47,075 nt of DNA from an uncultured Gammaproteobacteria bacterium (GTDB lineage: Bacteria > Pseudomonadota > Gammaproteobacteria > UBA4575). The DNA lies in the NCBI GenBank assembly GCA_905479295.1, contig CAJQLY010000002.1, forward strand, positions 71,812 to 118,886. Direction: 5' to 3'. The translations under genes and the position numbers were made by a program. The notes below the pieces were generated by a model. The model made no database searches. It was given only the letters and a program-made list of their open reading frames with translations, and was not told the origin of the DNA. Positions 35,834-44,514 of the stretch are shown here, piece by piece. Every line of letters starts with the position of its first letter. The first letter of the stretch is position 1.

Positions 35834-38611
35834 TTAACCGGTCCAACCCAAGCCAGCTGCTACGCAGTTGATCGAGAGTAGTAGTGAGACCAAGGTATTT
35901 TGATCACCTTTCTTGCCATCAGCTTGGCCAGCGCGGAATTGTTTCACTAGCTTCACTTGCTCTAAGCCAACCTGCTTGATGCCGTGAAGACGTGCATCCA
36001 TGTTCTTACGGAAGATCGGGAAGCGCTCACAGAGACTTTCTTCCTTGGTGATGGCCAATAACATCTTCTCGGCTAGGTCACGCTCTTTTGTGATCATGTC
36101 GAGGATTTCGTTACCAGCGGTTTGATCATCCACTAAAGTGCCGTATTCAGAGGCAATCTCAAGGTCGACTAAGAACATGGTTTTTTCAATATTGTCGATC
36201 ATCAGACGGAAGATCTGACTCTTTTCAAACATCTCGGCCAGGATCGCTTCGCCTTGCTCGCCACGGACACTGATGATCTGATTGATGGCAGAACCAAAGC
36301 CATACCAGCCAGTGATCATGAGACGGTTTTGAGTCCATGCAAATACCCATGGAATGGCACGTAGATCATCTAAGCTGGCAGCGCCAAAGCGCCGTGCTGG
36401 GCGTGAGCCGATCTTCATTAGTGTTAGTTCTTCTACTGGGCTTGCTGAAGAGTAGAAGTCGACTAGTCCGGGATGATCCACTAGGCCACGGTAGGCAACC
36501 ATAGAGGTGCCAGCGAGGGCTTCTAAGACTTCATCATAGGCTGGACGATTTTGTGCATCGTCTTCACCAGCAGAGAATAGGGTATGAGATAAGACACTGG
36601 CAGCGAGCAATTCAATCTGCTGCTCAGCAACACCACGGTTAGCATATTTACCAGAGACCACTTCACCCTGCTCGGTAACACGCATACGACCATTAACAGT
36701 AGAGGCAGGCTGGGCAGCAATAGCACGACCAGCTGGTGCACCACCGCGAGAAACTGAACCACCACGACCATGGAAGAATGAAATCTGCACACCATGATTT
36801 TGACCTGTTTGATAGATCTTGGTCTGTGCCTTACTGACTTCCCAAGTGGAGCAGAGGTAACCGCCATCCTTGTTTGAGTCGGAGTAGCCAACCATGATTT
36901 CTTGATGGCCACCGAGTTGATTGATGGTGCGCTGTACTAGTGGAACATCTAATAGGTTTTCTAGAATTTCAGGGCCGTTACGTAAATCCTCAATAGTTTC
37001 TAGTAATGGTACAACTTGAATACGGCAAGACTCAATCGCTTGACTATCTGTGAACAAACCAGCGTATTTTGCTAGTAGGTAAACACCAAGGATGTCATCG
37101 CTAGACTGGGTCATACTTAAGATAAAGACGCCAAAGGCATCGCGATCGATTGTGTTTTGAATGGTATCGATCAAGCGCAGTAGATCCATAGTAGCTACGC
37201 TGCTTTCGCTTAAGTTGGTGAAGCTTGGTAATTCTTCTAATGGCTCTTTCAGCGCATCGAGTAACCATTGATGCCATTCTGCAGAATCTTTCTCTGGCAT
37301 CTTATCGCCATCACTGTGTTGCGCAGTCCAAATCTCTTCCAAGGCGAGAGTGGTGATGGTTGAGTTCTGACGTAGGTCTAGGCTCACTGTGTGAAAACCA
37401 AAGGCTTCAACAGTGTGACGGAAAGGGCTGACATACTGACGGCATAGTGATTGGCACTGCGCTGCTTCTAGGCCTTCTTCGATTACTCGTAGGTCATTCG
37501 CAAACTCATCAGCAGATGGGTAGGCCTGTACGTCTGTACTATCGCCGGCAAGCTGTAGCAGATTTGCATTGAGTCGTTTGCCGATGCAATAGCATAACTG
37601 GCGGAAGACTTCGCCTGGGTTACGCGACTTCATGGTTTCTGCTTCGTTACTGTGCTTGAGGATAGCCTCTAGTTTTTCATTGAAGCTCTTTGGTAGATCA
37701 GTGAAGTTCTTTGAAATACTGAGGTAAGAGCCCATCGCATTGACCTTTTCAACATAGTATTCCATGGTCGCTTTGGCCGTTGTTTTGACGGCGTGCTCAG
37801 TAACCTCGTTAGTAACGAACGGATTACCATCACGGTCACCACCAATCCAAGAGCCAAAGCTAAAGAAGGCTGGGACGTTGAAGCTATGCTCAGGGTAATG
37901 ATCATTCAAGGCCTGTTCTAGCTCGCCATAGAGTTCATTCACACCTTGATAGAGTGATTCTTTAAAGAAGTGGATGCCCCACTCAACTTCATTTTGTACA
38001 GAAGGCTTTTCTAAGCGAATCTCACCAGTTAACCAAAGTAGGTCGATTTCATTGGTGATGGTTTGCTTAATAACCGTGCGCTCATGTGGCGTCCAACGGT
38101 CTTGCTCTAGCTTCTTCAGTAAGAGGTAGATACGACGGTGAATCTCAAGCACGGTGACACGCTTGGCTTCAGTCGGGTGCGCAGTAATAACTGGGCTGAT
38201 CGAGGCGTTATCTAGTACACCTTGTAACTCATCTGCAGCGATACCTTGGCGTGCTGCCTGTGAAATTACTTGGGCAAACGTCCCTGGGACTTCAGTGTGA
38301 CCAATCTCAGATTCGATTGAGCGTAGATGACGTACATTAGAATTCTGTTCGACGATAGATAACAGCTGGAACCAAATACCATAGGCCTGCAGCGCATAAG
38401 TCATGACATCCTGGTTGGATTCACGTAGCTCCTGCTTGCCGAGCAAGGTATTTTCGATGTCTGGACAACGTTTTTGCACGACCTCGAGTAGGCAGTTGAA
38501 CAGTAACTGCGCAACTTCCTCACGATACTGTGAGGTGTGTGAGGCGATATCTGAACTATTAGATACCTTGAAAAAACCAGTCCATCCGACTGAATTGCTT
38601 TGCTTTGACAT
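35834..38611 (-). CDS. ppc: phosphoenolpyruvate carboxylase
   Basis: Ppc fixes bicarbonate onto PEP to give oxaloacetate, the CO2-fixing step of the serine cycle. The 925-residue protein has the catalytic His145 in VITAHPTEAKR, the GYSDSNKDGG motif, and the FHGRGGSVSRGGAP loop, where Ser replaces the glycine of the E. coli-type GGSIGRGG. It ends in the conserved C-terminal Thr-Gly. The Ser variant and the AKR after HPTE suggest a branch distinct from the E. coli enzyme; altered allostery would be inference. It starts 45 bases after a strong hairpin and is followed by mtdA. Confidence 0.95.
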   Translation of the reverse strand: MSKQSNSVGWTGFFKVSNSSDIASHTSQYREEVAQLLFNCLLEVVQKRCPDIENTLLGKQELRESNQDVMTYALQAYGIWFQLLSIVEQNSNVRHLRSIESEIGHTEVPGTFAQVISQAARQGIAADELQGVLDNASISPVITAHPTEAKRVTVLEIHRRIYLLLKKLEQDRWTPHERTVIKQTITNEIDLLWLTGEIRLEKPSVQNEVEWGIHFFKESLYQGVNELYGELEQALNDHYPEHSFNVPAFFSFGSWIGGDRDGNPFVTNEVTEHAVKTTAKATMEYYVEKVNAMGSYLSISKNFTDLPKSFNEKLEAILKHSNEAETMKSRNPGEVFRQLCYCIGKRLNANLLQLAGDSTDVQAYPSADEFANDLRVIEEGLEAAQCQSLCRQYVSPFRHTVEAFGFHTVSLDLRQNSTITTLALEEIWTAQHSDGDKMPEKDSAEWHQWLLDALKEPLEELPSFTNLSESSVATMDLLRLIDTIQNTIDRDAFGVFILSMTQSSDDILGVYLLAKYAGLFTDSQAIESCRIQVVPLLETIEDLRNGPEILENLLDVPLVQRTINQLGGHQEIMVGYSDSNKDGGYLCSTWEVSKAQTKIYQTGQNHGVQISFFHGRGGSVSRGGAPAGRAIAAQPASTVNGRMRVTEQGEVVSGKYANRGVAEQQIELLAASVLSHTLFSAGEDDAQNRPAYDEVLEALAGTSMVAYRGLVDHPGLVDFYSSASPVEELTLMKIGSRPARRFGAASLDDLRAIPWVFAWTQNRLMITGWYGFGSAINQIISVRGEQGEAILAEMFEKSQIFRLMIDNIEKTMFLVDLEIASEYGTLVDDQTAGNEILDMITKERDLAEKMLLAITKEESLCERFPIFRKNMDARLHGIKQVGLEQVKLVKQFRAGQADGKKGDQNTLVSLLLSINCVAAGLGWTG

Positions 38612-38655
38612 AGATTGCGCTCTAACTCTGTTAATTCAATTTGGCTTTCCCTAAC

Positions 38656-38688
38656 ATATAAAAGGAGGCGCGAAGCCTCCTTTTATAT
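38656..38688. terminator. perfect hairpin between hprA and ppc
   Basis: Arms 38656-38669 and 38675-38688 are a perfect 14-base-pair inverted repeat with a 5-base loop. The A-run and T-run are built into the stem, so it reads the same on both strands. It lies 69 bases past the hprA stop and 44 bases before the ppc start. It is a likely terminator for mtkA-mtkB-hprA or an attenuator in the ppc leader. Confidence 0.75.
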
Positions 38689-38708
38689 AGCAGCGAGTAA
38701 GAAATTGT

Positions 38709-38739
38709 CCCTAAACCAAGGCTTAAGCGAGGTTTAGGG
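38709..38739. other. second inverted repeat after hprA
   Basis: CCCTAAACC (38709-38717) and GGTTTAGGG (38731-38739) pair perfectly around a 13-base loop that itself contains the palindrome GCTTAAGC. It lies 18 bases past the hprA stop and ahead of the 38656-38688 hairpin in the direction of transcription. No T-run follows. Confidence 0.5.
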
Positions 38740-38757
38740 GCCGTTTTCAGTGCTGAT

Positions 38758-39726
38758 TTATACCAGCTTGTCGCGTGGTGCCTTTCCGGCAAAAAATGCC
38801 GCAAGGTTTTCTAACACACGCTCACCCATAGCAATACGTGTTTCCAATGACGCACTACCTAGGTGAGGTAGTAGGACTGCATTTTCACAGTCTAGGAAAC
38901 CCGGATCTAGCTTAGGCTCACCTTCAAACACATCCAGACCTGCACCAGCGATGGTGCCGTTCTTAAGTGCGCTAATCAGGGCTTGGTTGTCGACTACGTC
39001 GCCACGCGCTGAATTCACTAGAATAGCGGTAGGCTTCATCATCTTGATGCGCTCTTCGTTGATCAAATGGTAAGTAGACTCACCACCTGGGCAATGCAAA
39101 GAAACGAAGTCAGCTTGTGCTAGGACTTCTTCTGCTGACATGTGAACAGCACCAAAACGATTCATTACTTCCTGTGAAGGTGGGTAAGGATCGCTAAAGA
39201 TGATCTTCATGCCAAAACCGAAGTGAGCACGTTGTGCCATCGCTTGTGCGATACGGCCAAAGCCGATGCAACCTAAGGTCTTACCGGTTACTTTAGTCGC
39301 GATCATGTGCGTTGGACGCCAACCGGTCCACTCACCATTACGTAGATGACGCTCGCCTTCACCGATACGACGTGCCGCTGATAACAGCAAGCCCATCGCG
39401 ATGTCAGCAGTACAGTCAGTCAGTACTTCTGGTGTGTTACTTACGGTCAAACCAGCAGTTTCTGCTGCTTTTAAGTCGATATGGTTATAACCAACACCGT
39501 AACTACCAATCATTTTAGCAGTGATGCCATCGGCACCGAGTACTGCAGCATTGACTGGGTCAGTTACTGTTGGGCAAAACGCATCACAGTTACGCAGTGC
39601 ATCTTGCATCTGCTCAACGGTCATCGCTTCGTCGCTTTCGTTCAATTGAACGTCATATAGTTCTTTTAGCTGAGCTTCAACTTGCTCAGGCCATTTGCGC
39701 GATATGATTACTTTAGGCTTACTCAT
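38758..39726 (-). CDS. hprA: hydroxypyruvate reductase / D-2-hydroxyacid dehydrogenase
   Basis: In the serine cycle this enzyme reduces hydroxypyruvate to D-glycerate. The 322-residue protein is a D-2-hydroxyacid dehydrogenase with the cofactor motif GFGRIA (155-160) and the catalytic set R241 (NSARGD), E270 (FEGEP) and H288 (LPHLGSA). Glyoxylate reductase activity is possible in the same family; the place after mtkAB favours the serine-cycle role. ATG 39726 was chosen over TTG one codon upstream; AGGA lies 8 bases before it. It follows mtkB by 10 bases. Confidence 0.9.
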   Translation of the reverse strand: MSKPKVIISRKWPEQVEAQLKELYDVQLNESDEAMTVEQMQDALRNCDAFCPTVTDPVNAAVLGADGITAKMIGSYGVGYNHIDLKAAETAGLTVSNTPEVLTDCTADIAMGLLLSAARRIGEGERHLRNGEWTGWRPTHMIATKVTGKTLGCIGFGRIAQAMAQRAHFGFGMKIIFSDPYPPSQEVMNRFGAVHMSAEEVLAQADFVSLHCPGGESTYHLINEERIKMMKPTAILVNSARGDVVDNQALISALKNGTIAGAGLDVFEGEPKLDPGFLDCENAVLLPHLGSASLETRIAMGERVLENLAAFFAGKAPRDKLV

Positions 39727-39736
39727 CAATTTATTC

Positions 39737-40624
39737 CTATAAGTCTTTTAGTACTCGTTCCATGGTGACACCTAGATCCGATGGAGTTGGAGCAACAACA
39801 ACACCTGCTTCTTCAAGTAGTTTCACTTTTTCAGCAGCACTTTCACCAACACCTGAAACAATTGCTCCAGCATGGCCCATAGTACGACCCTTAGGTGCAG
39901 TTAAGCCGGCGATGTAGGCAACCAATGGCTTAGTCATGTGATTTTTGAAGTATTCAGCTGCTTCCGCTTCTTGTGGACCGCCGATCTCACCAATCATCAT
40001 CACTGCTTTAGTATCTGGATCATTTTCGAAGTGCTCAAGGATATCGCGATGCGAACTACCATTGATTGGGTCACCACCGATACCAACTGAAGTCGTAATA
40101 CCAATACCCAGTGCCTTCATTTGTGCAGCTGCCTCGTAACCGAGGGTGCCAGAACGACCGACAATGCCGACCTCTCCTTGCATGTAAATGTGACCTGGCA
40201 TAATACCTAGCATGGCTTTTCCTGGGCTGATGGTGCCTGCACAGTTAGGACCGGTTAGGACCATGCGATCTTCTTTCTTGTAACGGTACATGTAGCGCTT
40301 AACCGTCATCATGTCTTGTGCTGGGATACCATCGGTAATCGCAACACAGTACTTAATACCAGCATCGGCTGCTTCCATGATCGAATCTGCAGCAAAGGCT
40401 GAAGGTACAAAGATAATACTAGCTTCTGCACCAGCTTCATCTACTGCTTCTTTAACCGTGTTGAAAACCGGCTTGCCCATGTGTTCTTGTCCGCCTTTAC
40501 CTGGCGTAACACCACCTACAAGGTTAGTGCCGTATTCCATCATCTCTTCAGCGTGGAAGGTACCAATCTTGCCGGTGAAACCCTGTACGATGACGCGGGT
40601 TTTTTCATTTAGTAATACAGTCAT
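39737..40624 (-). CDS. mtkB: malate-CoA ligase (malate thiokinase), alpha subunit
   Basis: MtkB with MtkA makes malyl-CoA from malate, CoA and ATP. The 295-residue protein is of the succinyl-CoA synthetase alpha type: a CoA-binding N-terminus (VIVQGFTGKIGTFH), the segment VTPGKGG, and the phosphohistidine loop GRTMGHAGAIVSG with His251. Substrate assignment to malate rests on the neighbours mclA, hprA and ppc, since sucCD of the TCA cycle is closely related. GGGAGAG lies just before its ATG, 14 bases after mtkA. Confidence 0.92.
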   Translation of the reverse strand: MTVLLNEKTRVIVQGFTGKIGTFHAEEMMEYGTNLVGGVTPGKGGQEHMGKPVFNTVKEAVDEAGAEASIIFVPSAFAADSIMEAADAGIKYCVAITDGIPAQDMMTVKRYMYRYKKEDRMVLTGPNCAGTISPGKAMLGIMPGHIYMQGEVGIVGRSGTLGYEAAAQMKALGIGITTSVGIGGDPINGSSHRDILEHFENDPDTKAVMMIGEIGGPQEAEAAEYFKNHMTKPLVAYIAGLTAPKGRTMGHAGAIVSGVGESAAEKVKLLEEAGVVVAPTPSDLGVTMERVLKDL

Positions 40625-40638
40625 TTGTCTCTCCCTAC

Positions 40639-41814
40639 TTAAGCGCCGACCGCTTTGTTACGGGCTTCTACTGCTTTTTCAGCAGCTTCCGCTAAAGTAT
40701 TTGCAGTGATAATCGGTAAGCCACTTTCGGCTATGATCTTTTGGCCTAGCTCTTCGTTGGTACCGGATAAGCGACAAATTAATGGCACTTTGACGTCCAC
40801 TTGCTTGTAGGCTTGAACCACACCTTCAGCAATCCAATCACAACGGTTAATGCCAGCGAAGATATTGACTAGGAAAGCTTTAACGCCTTCATCGGCCAAT
40901 ACTAATTCAAAGGCACGTGCTACACGCTCAGGTGATGCACCACCACCGATGTCTAGGAAGTTGGCTGGGTTGCCACCCTTGTGCTTAAGCATGTCGAGTG
41001 AAGCCATTGCTAGGCCAGCACCATTAATCATGCAGCCGATGTCGCCATCGAGGCCAACGTAGCTTAGGCCATAATCCGATGCTGCAGACTCACGTGGATC
41101 TTCTTGAGATTTATCACGAAGTTCAGCGATCTGAGGGCGACGGAATAAGGCATTAGTGTCGAAAGCCATCTTAGCGTCTAATGCGCGGATGTGACCGTCA
41201 CCAGTCACAACTAATGGGTTGATTTCAACCATAGTTGCATCTAACTCACGGAAAGAACGGTAAGCACCTTTCAGTGTTTGTACCGCTTGGCTGATCATTT
41301 TTGGCTCTAAGCCTAAATTGAACGCAATTTCACGTGCTTGAAAATCGGTGAGACCAACAGTCGGCTCGATTTCAGTACGCATAATAGCGTCTGGGTTCTT
41401 GTCAGCAACCTCTTCAATCTCCATACCACCTTCAGTAGAAGAGATAATGGCGATGCGTTGCTTTACACGATCTAGTACTAGACCAACGTAGAGCTCGCGC
41501 TGAATATCAGTCGCTTCTTCAATGTAGAGGCGATAGATAACCTTGCCCTGTGGGCCAGTTTGGTGAGTTACTAGGGTCTTACCTAGTAATTCAGTCGCTG
41601 CAGCCAGCACTTCTTCTTCAGATGTGCAGAACTTGATGCCACCAGCTTTGCCGCGGGCACCTGAATGAATTTGTGCCTTTACGACCCATTTGTCGCCACC
41701 AATTTCTTTGGCGCGATATACCGCTTGCTCAGGACTGTAAGCTAGTCCGCCTTGCGAAATACTAACTCCGAACTTGGAGAGCAGCTCTTTTGCTTGATAC
41801 TCGTGAATGTCCAC
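40639..41814 (-). CDS. mtkA: malate-CoA ligase (malate thiokinase), beta subunit
   Basis: The product is the ATP-grasp subunit of malate thiokinase, like succinyl-CoA synthetase beta. I chose GTG 41814 because GGGAGGAG lies 5 bases before it and the protein then begins (f)[12 protein letters not shown] as in known MtkA, giving 391 residues. The frame is open upstream but enters a hairpin. Motifs include [36 protein letters not shown] and [11 protein letters not shown] terminator-like hairpin sits only about 41 bases before the start, so its promoter must lie in a very short gap or upstream of the hairpin. Confidence 0.93.
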   Translation of the reverse strand: MDIHEYQAKELLSKFGVSISQGGLAYSPEQAVYRAKEIGGDKWVVKAQIHSGARGKAGGIKFCTSEEEVLAAATELLGKTLVTHQTGPQGKVIYRLYIEEATDIQRELYVGLVLDRVKQRIAIISSTEGGMEIEEVADKNPDAIMRTEIEPTVGLTDFQAREIAFNLGLEPKMISQAVQTLKGAYRSFRELDATMVEINPLVVTGDGHIRALDAKMAFDTNALFRRPQIAELRDKSQEDPRESAASDYGLSYVGLDGDIGCMINGAGLAMASLDMLKHKGGNPANFLDIGGGASPERVARAFELVLADEGVKAFLVNIFAGINRCDWIAEGVVQAYKQVDVKVPLICRLSGTNEELGQKIIAESGLPIITANTLAEAAEKAVEARNKAVGA

Positions 41815-41855
41815 GGCATCTCCTCCCATATAAAGTGATTTACAATAAAAAATAT

Positions 41856-41878
41856 GCGGGCGGCCCGAGGCCACCCGC
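41856..41878 (-). terminator. GC-rich hairpin with T-run between mclA and mtkA
   Basis: On the minus strand a 10-base-pair GC-rich stem (41869-41878 with 41856-41865, one mismatch, 3-base loop) is followed by ATATTTTTTATTG. This is a textbook rho-independent terminator for sgaA-mclA. Because only about 41 bases separate it from the mtkA start, it may also act as an attenuator in an mtkA leader. Confidence 0.85.
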
Positions 41879-41985
41879 AAAATCTGGTAACGCTAGTTAC
41901 TTACAAAATGTACTAACTAAACAACGCTTGGGGTGTTATGGCGTATGAACTCTACGGCTCATATACAGCGTTGTGACATTTTATG

Positions 41986-42013
41986 GGCACCTTGCAGGTG
42001 AACGCAAGGTGCC
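41986..42013 (-). other. perfect inverted repeat just after mclA
   Basis: GGCACCTTGC (41986-41995) and GCAAGGTGCC (42004-42013) form a perfect 10-base-pair stem with an 8-base loop, 18 bases past the mclA stop. No T-run follows on the minus strand, so it may be an RNA 3'-end stabiliser, processing site or protein-binding site ahead of the true terminator at 41856-41878. Confidence 0.6.
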
Positions 42014-42031
42014 AAATCGCATAAAAGTATG

Positions 42032-42982
42032 CTAGGAAGCGCTGTTTTTCTCAGCGATTGCCTCTGCAGCGCGGACAACATTCTCTGCCATACGTGCTGA
42101 AGCAGCATCAATCATCTTACCGTCTAGAGAGGCAGCGCCACGACCTTCAGCAGCAGCTTTTGCAAGCTCCTCAAGGATACGATGGGCCTTAGTGACCTCA
42201 GCTTCTGGTGGAGAGAAAACTTCATTAGCGAGTTCAATTTGAGATGGGTGGATTGCCCACTTACCCTCGATGCCAAGTGCTGCACCACGGCGAGCCGCTA
42301 GCATGAAGCCATCAGGATCGTTGAAATCACCAAAAGGGCCGTCAATAGGACGCAAACCATAAGCGCGACAAGCAACTGTCATTCTTGAAATGGCATGGTG
42401 CCATTGATCACCAGGATAATCTGGATTCAAGCCACCAATGTTGACAGTACGTGCACGGTTACTAGCTGCATAGTCTGCAACACCAAAGTGCATCGCTTCC
42501 ATGCGAGGGCTAGAAGTCGCGATTGCTTCAACATTAGCCATGCCAAGTGCAGTCTCGATTAAAGCCTCGAGGCCAATTCTATTGCTAAAGCCTTTGGCTT
42601 CTTCAATTTGAGTGACCATTGCATCGACCATGTAAACGTCAGCAGGGTTACCTACTTTAGGAATCAAGATGGTGTCTAACTTGTCACCAGCCTGTTCAAC
42701 AACGTCTACCACATCACGATACATGTAATGTGTGTCTAAACCGTTGATTCGGATCGATACAGTCTTACCTTTACCTGCCCAATCGATGTCATTTAGCGCT
42801 TCAATGACGTTTTTGCGCGCCTGGAATTTATCATCCGGTGCAACTGCGTCTTCAAGGTCTAAAAATACGTAGTCGGCTGCAGAATCTGCAGCCTTCTCGA
42901 TCATCTTTGGGTTAGAACCAGGTACAGCGAGTTCACAGCGCTGTACTCGGAGCTTTGCAGGTTTATATTGAGTGAAACTCAT
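42032..42982 (-). CDS. mclA: malyl-CoA lyase
   Basis: Mcl splits (S)-malyl-CoA into acetyl-CoA and glyoxylate, closing the serine cycle. The 316-residue protein is of the CitE/HpcH family: RCELAVPGSNPKMIEKA at the N-terminus, the metal and acyl site FLDLEDAVAPDDK, IPKVGNPADVYMVD, the glutamate in LEALIETALGM, and HFGVADYAAS. It follows sgaA by 12 bases with GAGG before its ATG. Its glyoxylate product is the amino acceptor of SgaA, so the two adjacent enzymes share a metabolite. Confidence 0.95.
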   Translation of the reverse strand: MSFTQYKPAKLRVQRCELAVPGSNPKMIEKAADSAADYVFLDLEDAVAPDDKFQARKNVIEALNDIDWAGKGKTVSIRINGLDTHYMYRDVVDVVEQAGDKLDTILIPKVGNPADVYMVDAMVTQIEEAKGFSNRIGLEALIETALGMANVEAIATSSPRMEAMHFGVADYAASNRARTVNIGGLNPDYPGDQWHHAISRMTVACRAYGLRPIDGPFGDFNDPDGFMLAARRGAALGIEGKWAIHPSQIELANEVFSPPEAEVTKAHRILEELAKAAAEGRGAASLDGKMIDAASARMAENVVRAAEAIAEKNSAS

Positions 42983-42994
42983 AAAAATAAACCT

Positions 42995-44266
42995 CTATTT
43001 TTTAGCAGCAGTCTTGCGCTTGGCAGGAGCACGCTTCTTAGGGGCTGCTTTCTTAGCACCACCGAAGGCTGGGATATCTTTAGCTGTTGAACGGTAATAC
43101 TCAACCGCTGCACCAACACCACTTCCTGGCTTGATCTTAATACCAGCATCACGCATAGCCATCTCAACACCACCAAGGGCAGACATCATGCGAACATCGC
43201 TGTTGTCGCCTAAGTGACCGATACGGAAAACCTTACCAGCTACCTGTGTTAAGCCAGCACCTAGTGAGATGTTGTAACGGTGGTATGCAATATGAATAAC
43301 TTCAGCTGCATTAACGTTCTTAGGAGAAAGAATCGCTGTAACTGTGTCAGAACATAGCTTTGGAGACGCTGCACAAGGAGATAGACCCCATGCTTTAACG
43401 GCTTTACGAACACCTTCCGCTAGGCGGTGGTGACGAGCAAATACGTTATCAAGGCCTTCGTCCAACAGTAGGTCCATAGAGGCACGTAAACCGCGCAACA
43501 TTGGAACTGAAGGTGTGTAAGGGAAGAAACCGTCTTTGTTAGTTGTGATGTGATCTTTGATGTCCAAGAAACAACGTGGGCAAGTCGCAGTTTTGCTAGC
43601 GCGAAGTGCTTTCTGGCTGAATGCGATCAAAGCCATACCTGCTGGCAACATGAAACCTTTCTGCGAACCACTGACGGCTACGTCAATGTTCCACTCGTCC
43701 ATGCGGAAATCAATACTGGCAACTGAGCTTACGCCGTCAACCATGTAGATTGCTGGGTGACCGATATCTTTAATTGCTTTACCAAGTGCGCCGATGTCAC
43801 TAGTAACACCAGTAGCAGTTTCGTTATGACAAGCGATAACCGCTTTAATATTATGCTTTTTGTCAGCACGTAGACGCTTCTTGAATTCAGCAACTGGAAC
43901 GCCTTGGCCCCAAATTACATCAACTAGCTCTACATTTAGGCCTAAACGAACAGCCATGTCATACCATAGGTGACTGAATTGACCGAAACGTGAAGTTAGG
44001 ATCGTGTCGCCTGGGTTTAGTGTGTTGGTAATTGCAATTTCCCAACCGGCTGTGCCAGTTGCAGGGAAAATGAAGCTTTGACCTTTCTTGGTTTGGAAGA
44101 TCTTGTTCAGATCTTTCAGTAGTGGCAGAACCAATTCAGGAAGGTCTGGTGCACGATGGTCTTCCTGTGGAACGACCATTGCATTCATTACTTCATTAGG
44201 AATATGTGTAGGACCAGGAGCAAATAAATAATTGCGTCCAGGGAAGGCAAGCTTTTTACCAGGCAT
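42995..44266 (-). CDS. sgaA: serine-glyoxylate aminotransferase with Lys/Ala/Pro-rich tail
   Basis: SgaA transfers the amino group of serine to glyoxylate, giving hydroxypyruvate and glycine. Residues 1-400 are a class V PLP aminotransferase: LFAPGPTHIP, the pyrophosphate-like ATGTAGWE segment, VDGVSSVAS, and the PLP lysine K203 in SGSQKGFMLPAG. The last 20 residues (404-423) are almost only Lys, Ala, Arg and Pro and are not part of the fold; I do not recall such a tail on other SgaA proteins. A 248-base leader separates it from folD; a candidate -10 lies there. mclA follows directly. Confidence 0.93.
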   Translation of the reverse strand: MPGKKLAFPGRNYLFAPGPTHIPNEVMNAMVVPQEDHRAPDLPELVLPLLKDLNKIFQTKKGQSFIFPATGTAGWEIAITNTLNPGDTILTSRFGQFSHLWYDMAVRLGLNVELVDVIWGQGVPVAEFKKRLRADKKHNIKAVIACHNETATGVTSDIGALGKAIKDIGHPAIYMVDGVSSVASIDFRMDEWNIDVAVSGSQKGFMLPAGMALIAFSQKALRASKTATCPRCFLDIKDHITTNKDGFFPYTPSVPMLRGLRASMDLLLDEGLDNVFARHHRLAEGVRKAVKAWGLSPCAASPKLCSDTVTAILSPKNVNAAEVIHIAYHRYNISLGAGLTQVAGKVFRIGHLGDNSDVRMMSALGGVEMAMRDAGIKIKPGSGVGAAVEYYRSTAKDIPAFGGAKKAAPKKRAPAKRKTAAKK

Positions 44267-44340
44267 AAAAGGACCCTTATATAGTGTTTAGAAACTGAGT
44301 TTAAATGATGTGTTGAATCTTACTGCCAGCCGAAATAAAT

Positions 44341-44346
44341 ATTATA
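44341..44346 (-). promoter_or_regulatory. candidate -10 element upstream of sgaA
   Basis: The minus strand reads TATAAT here, 74 bases before the sgaA start, within the 248-base gap after folD. No good -35 lies 16-18 bases upstream, so it may need an activator or be chance in an AT-rich stretch. Confidence 0.35.
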
Positions 44347-44461
44347 TAGCTAGCACATACGAATAAATGATCGCAGCAGATCTTCCAAGCCATCTCAAAT
44401 GAGTGCTGGCGATTTTTTCAACAACACCCGAAAAGTTCATCATAATGCCACAGAGGTTAGG

Positions 44462-44504
44462 CCCTCTCAAGGGTGTTTTTTTTTGGAATAGCCCTACTAC
44501 AGGG
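44462..44504. other. short hairpins and a nine-T run between folD and sgaA
   Basis: CCCT/AGGG arms occur twice: 44462-44465 with 44470-44473, and 44492-44495 with 44501-44504. On the plus strand the first is followed by TG and nine T residues (44476-44484), a terminator-like layout, but no plus-strand gene leads into it. On the minus strand it gives an A-run. It may mark the end of an antisense or small transcript, or nothing. Confidence 0.3.
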
Positions 44505-44514
44505 TAGTTTCTGA

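Noticed and set aside
36523-36912. Long alternative-frame open reading frame within ppc
   Set aside because: It overlaps a full-length, motif-complete PEP carboxylase; its composition is that of a shadow frame.
41815-41880. Longer N-terminus of MtkA
   Set aside because: The extra residues are encoded by the hairpin terminator, and a strong ribosome site precedes GTG 41814.
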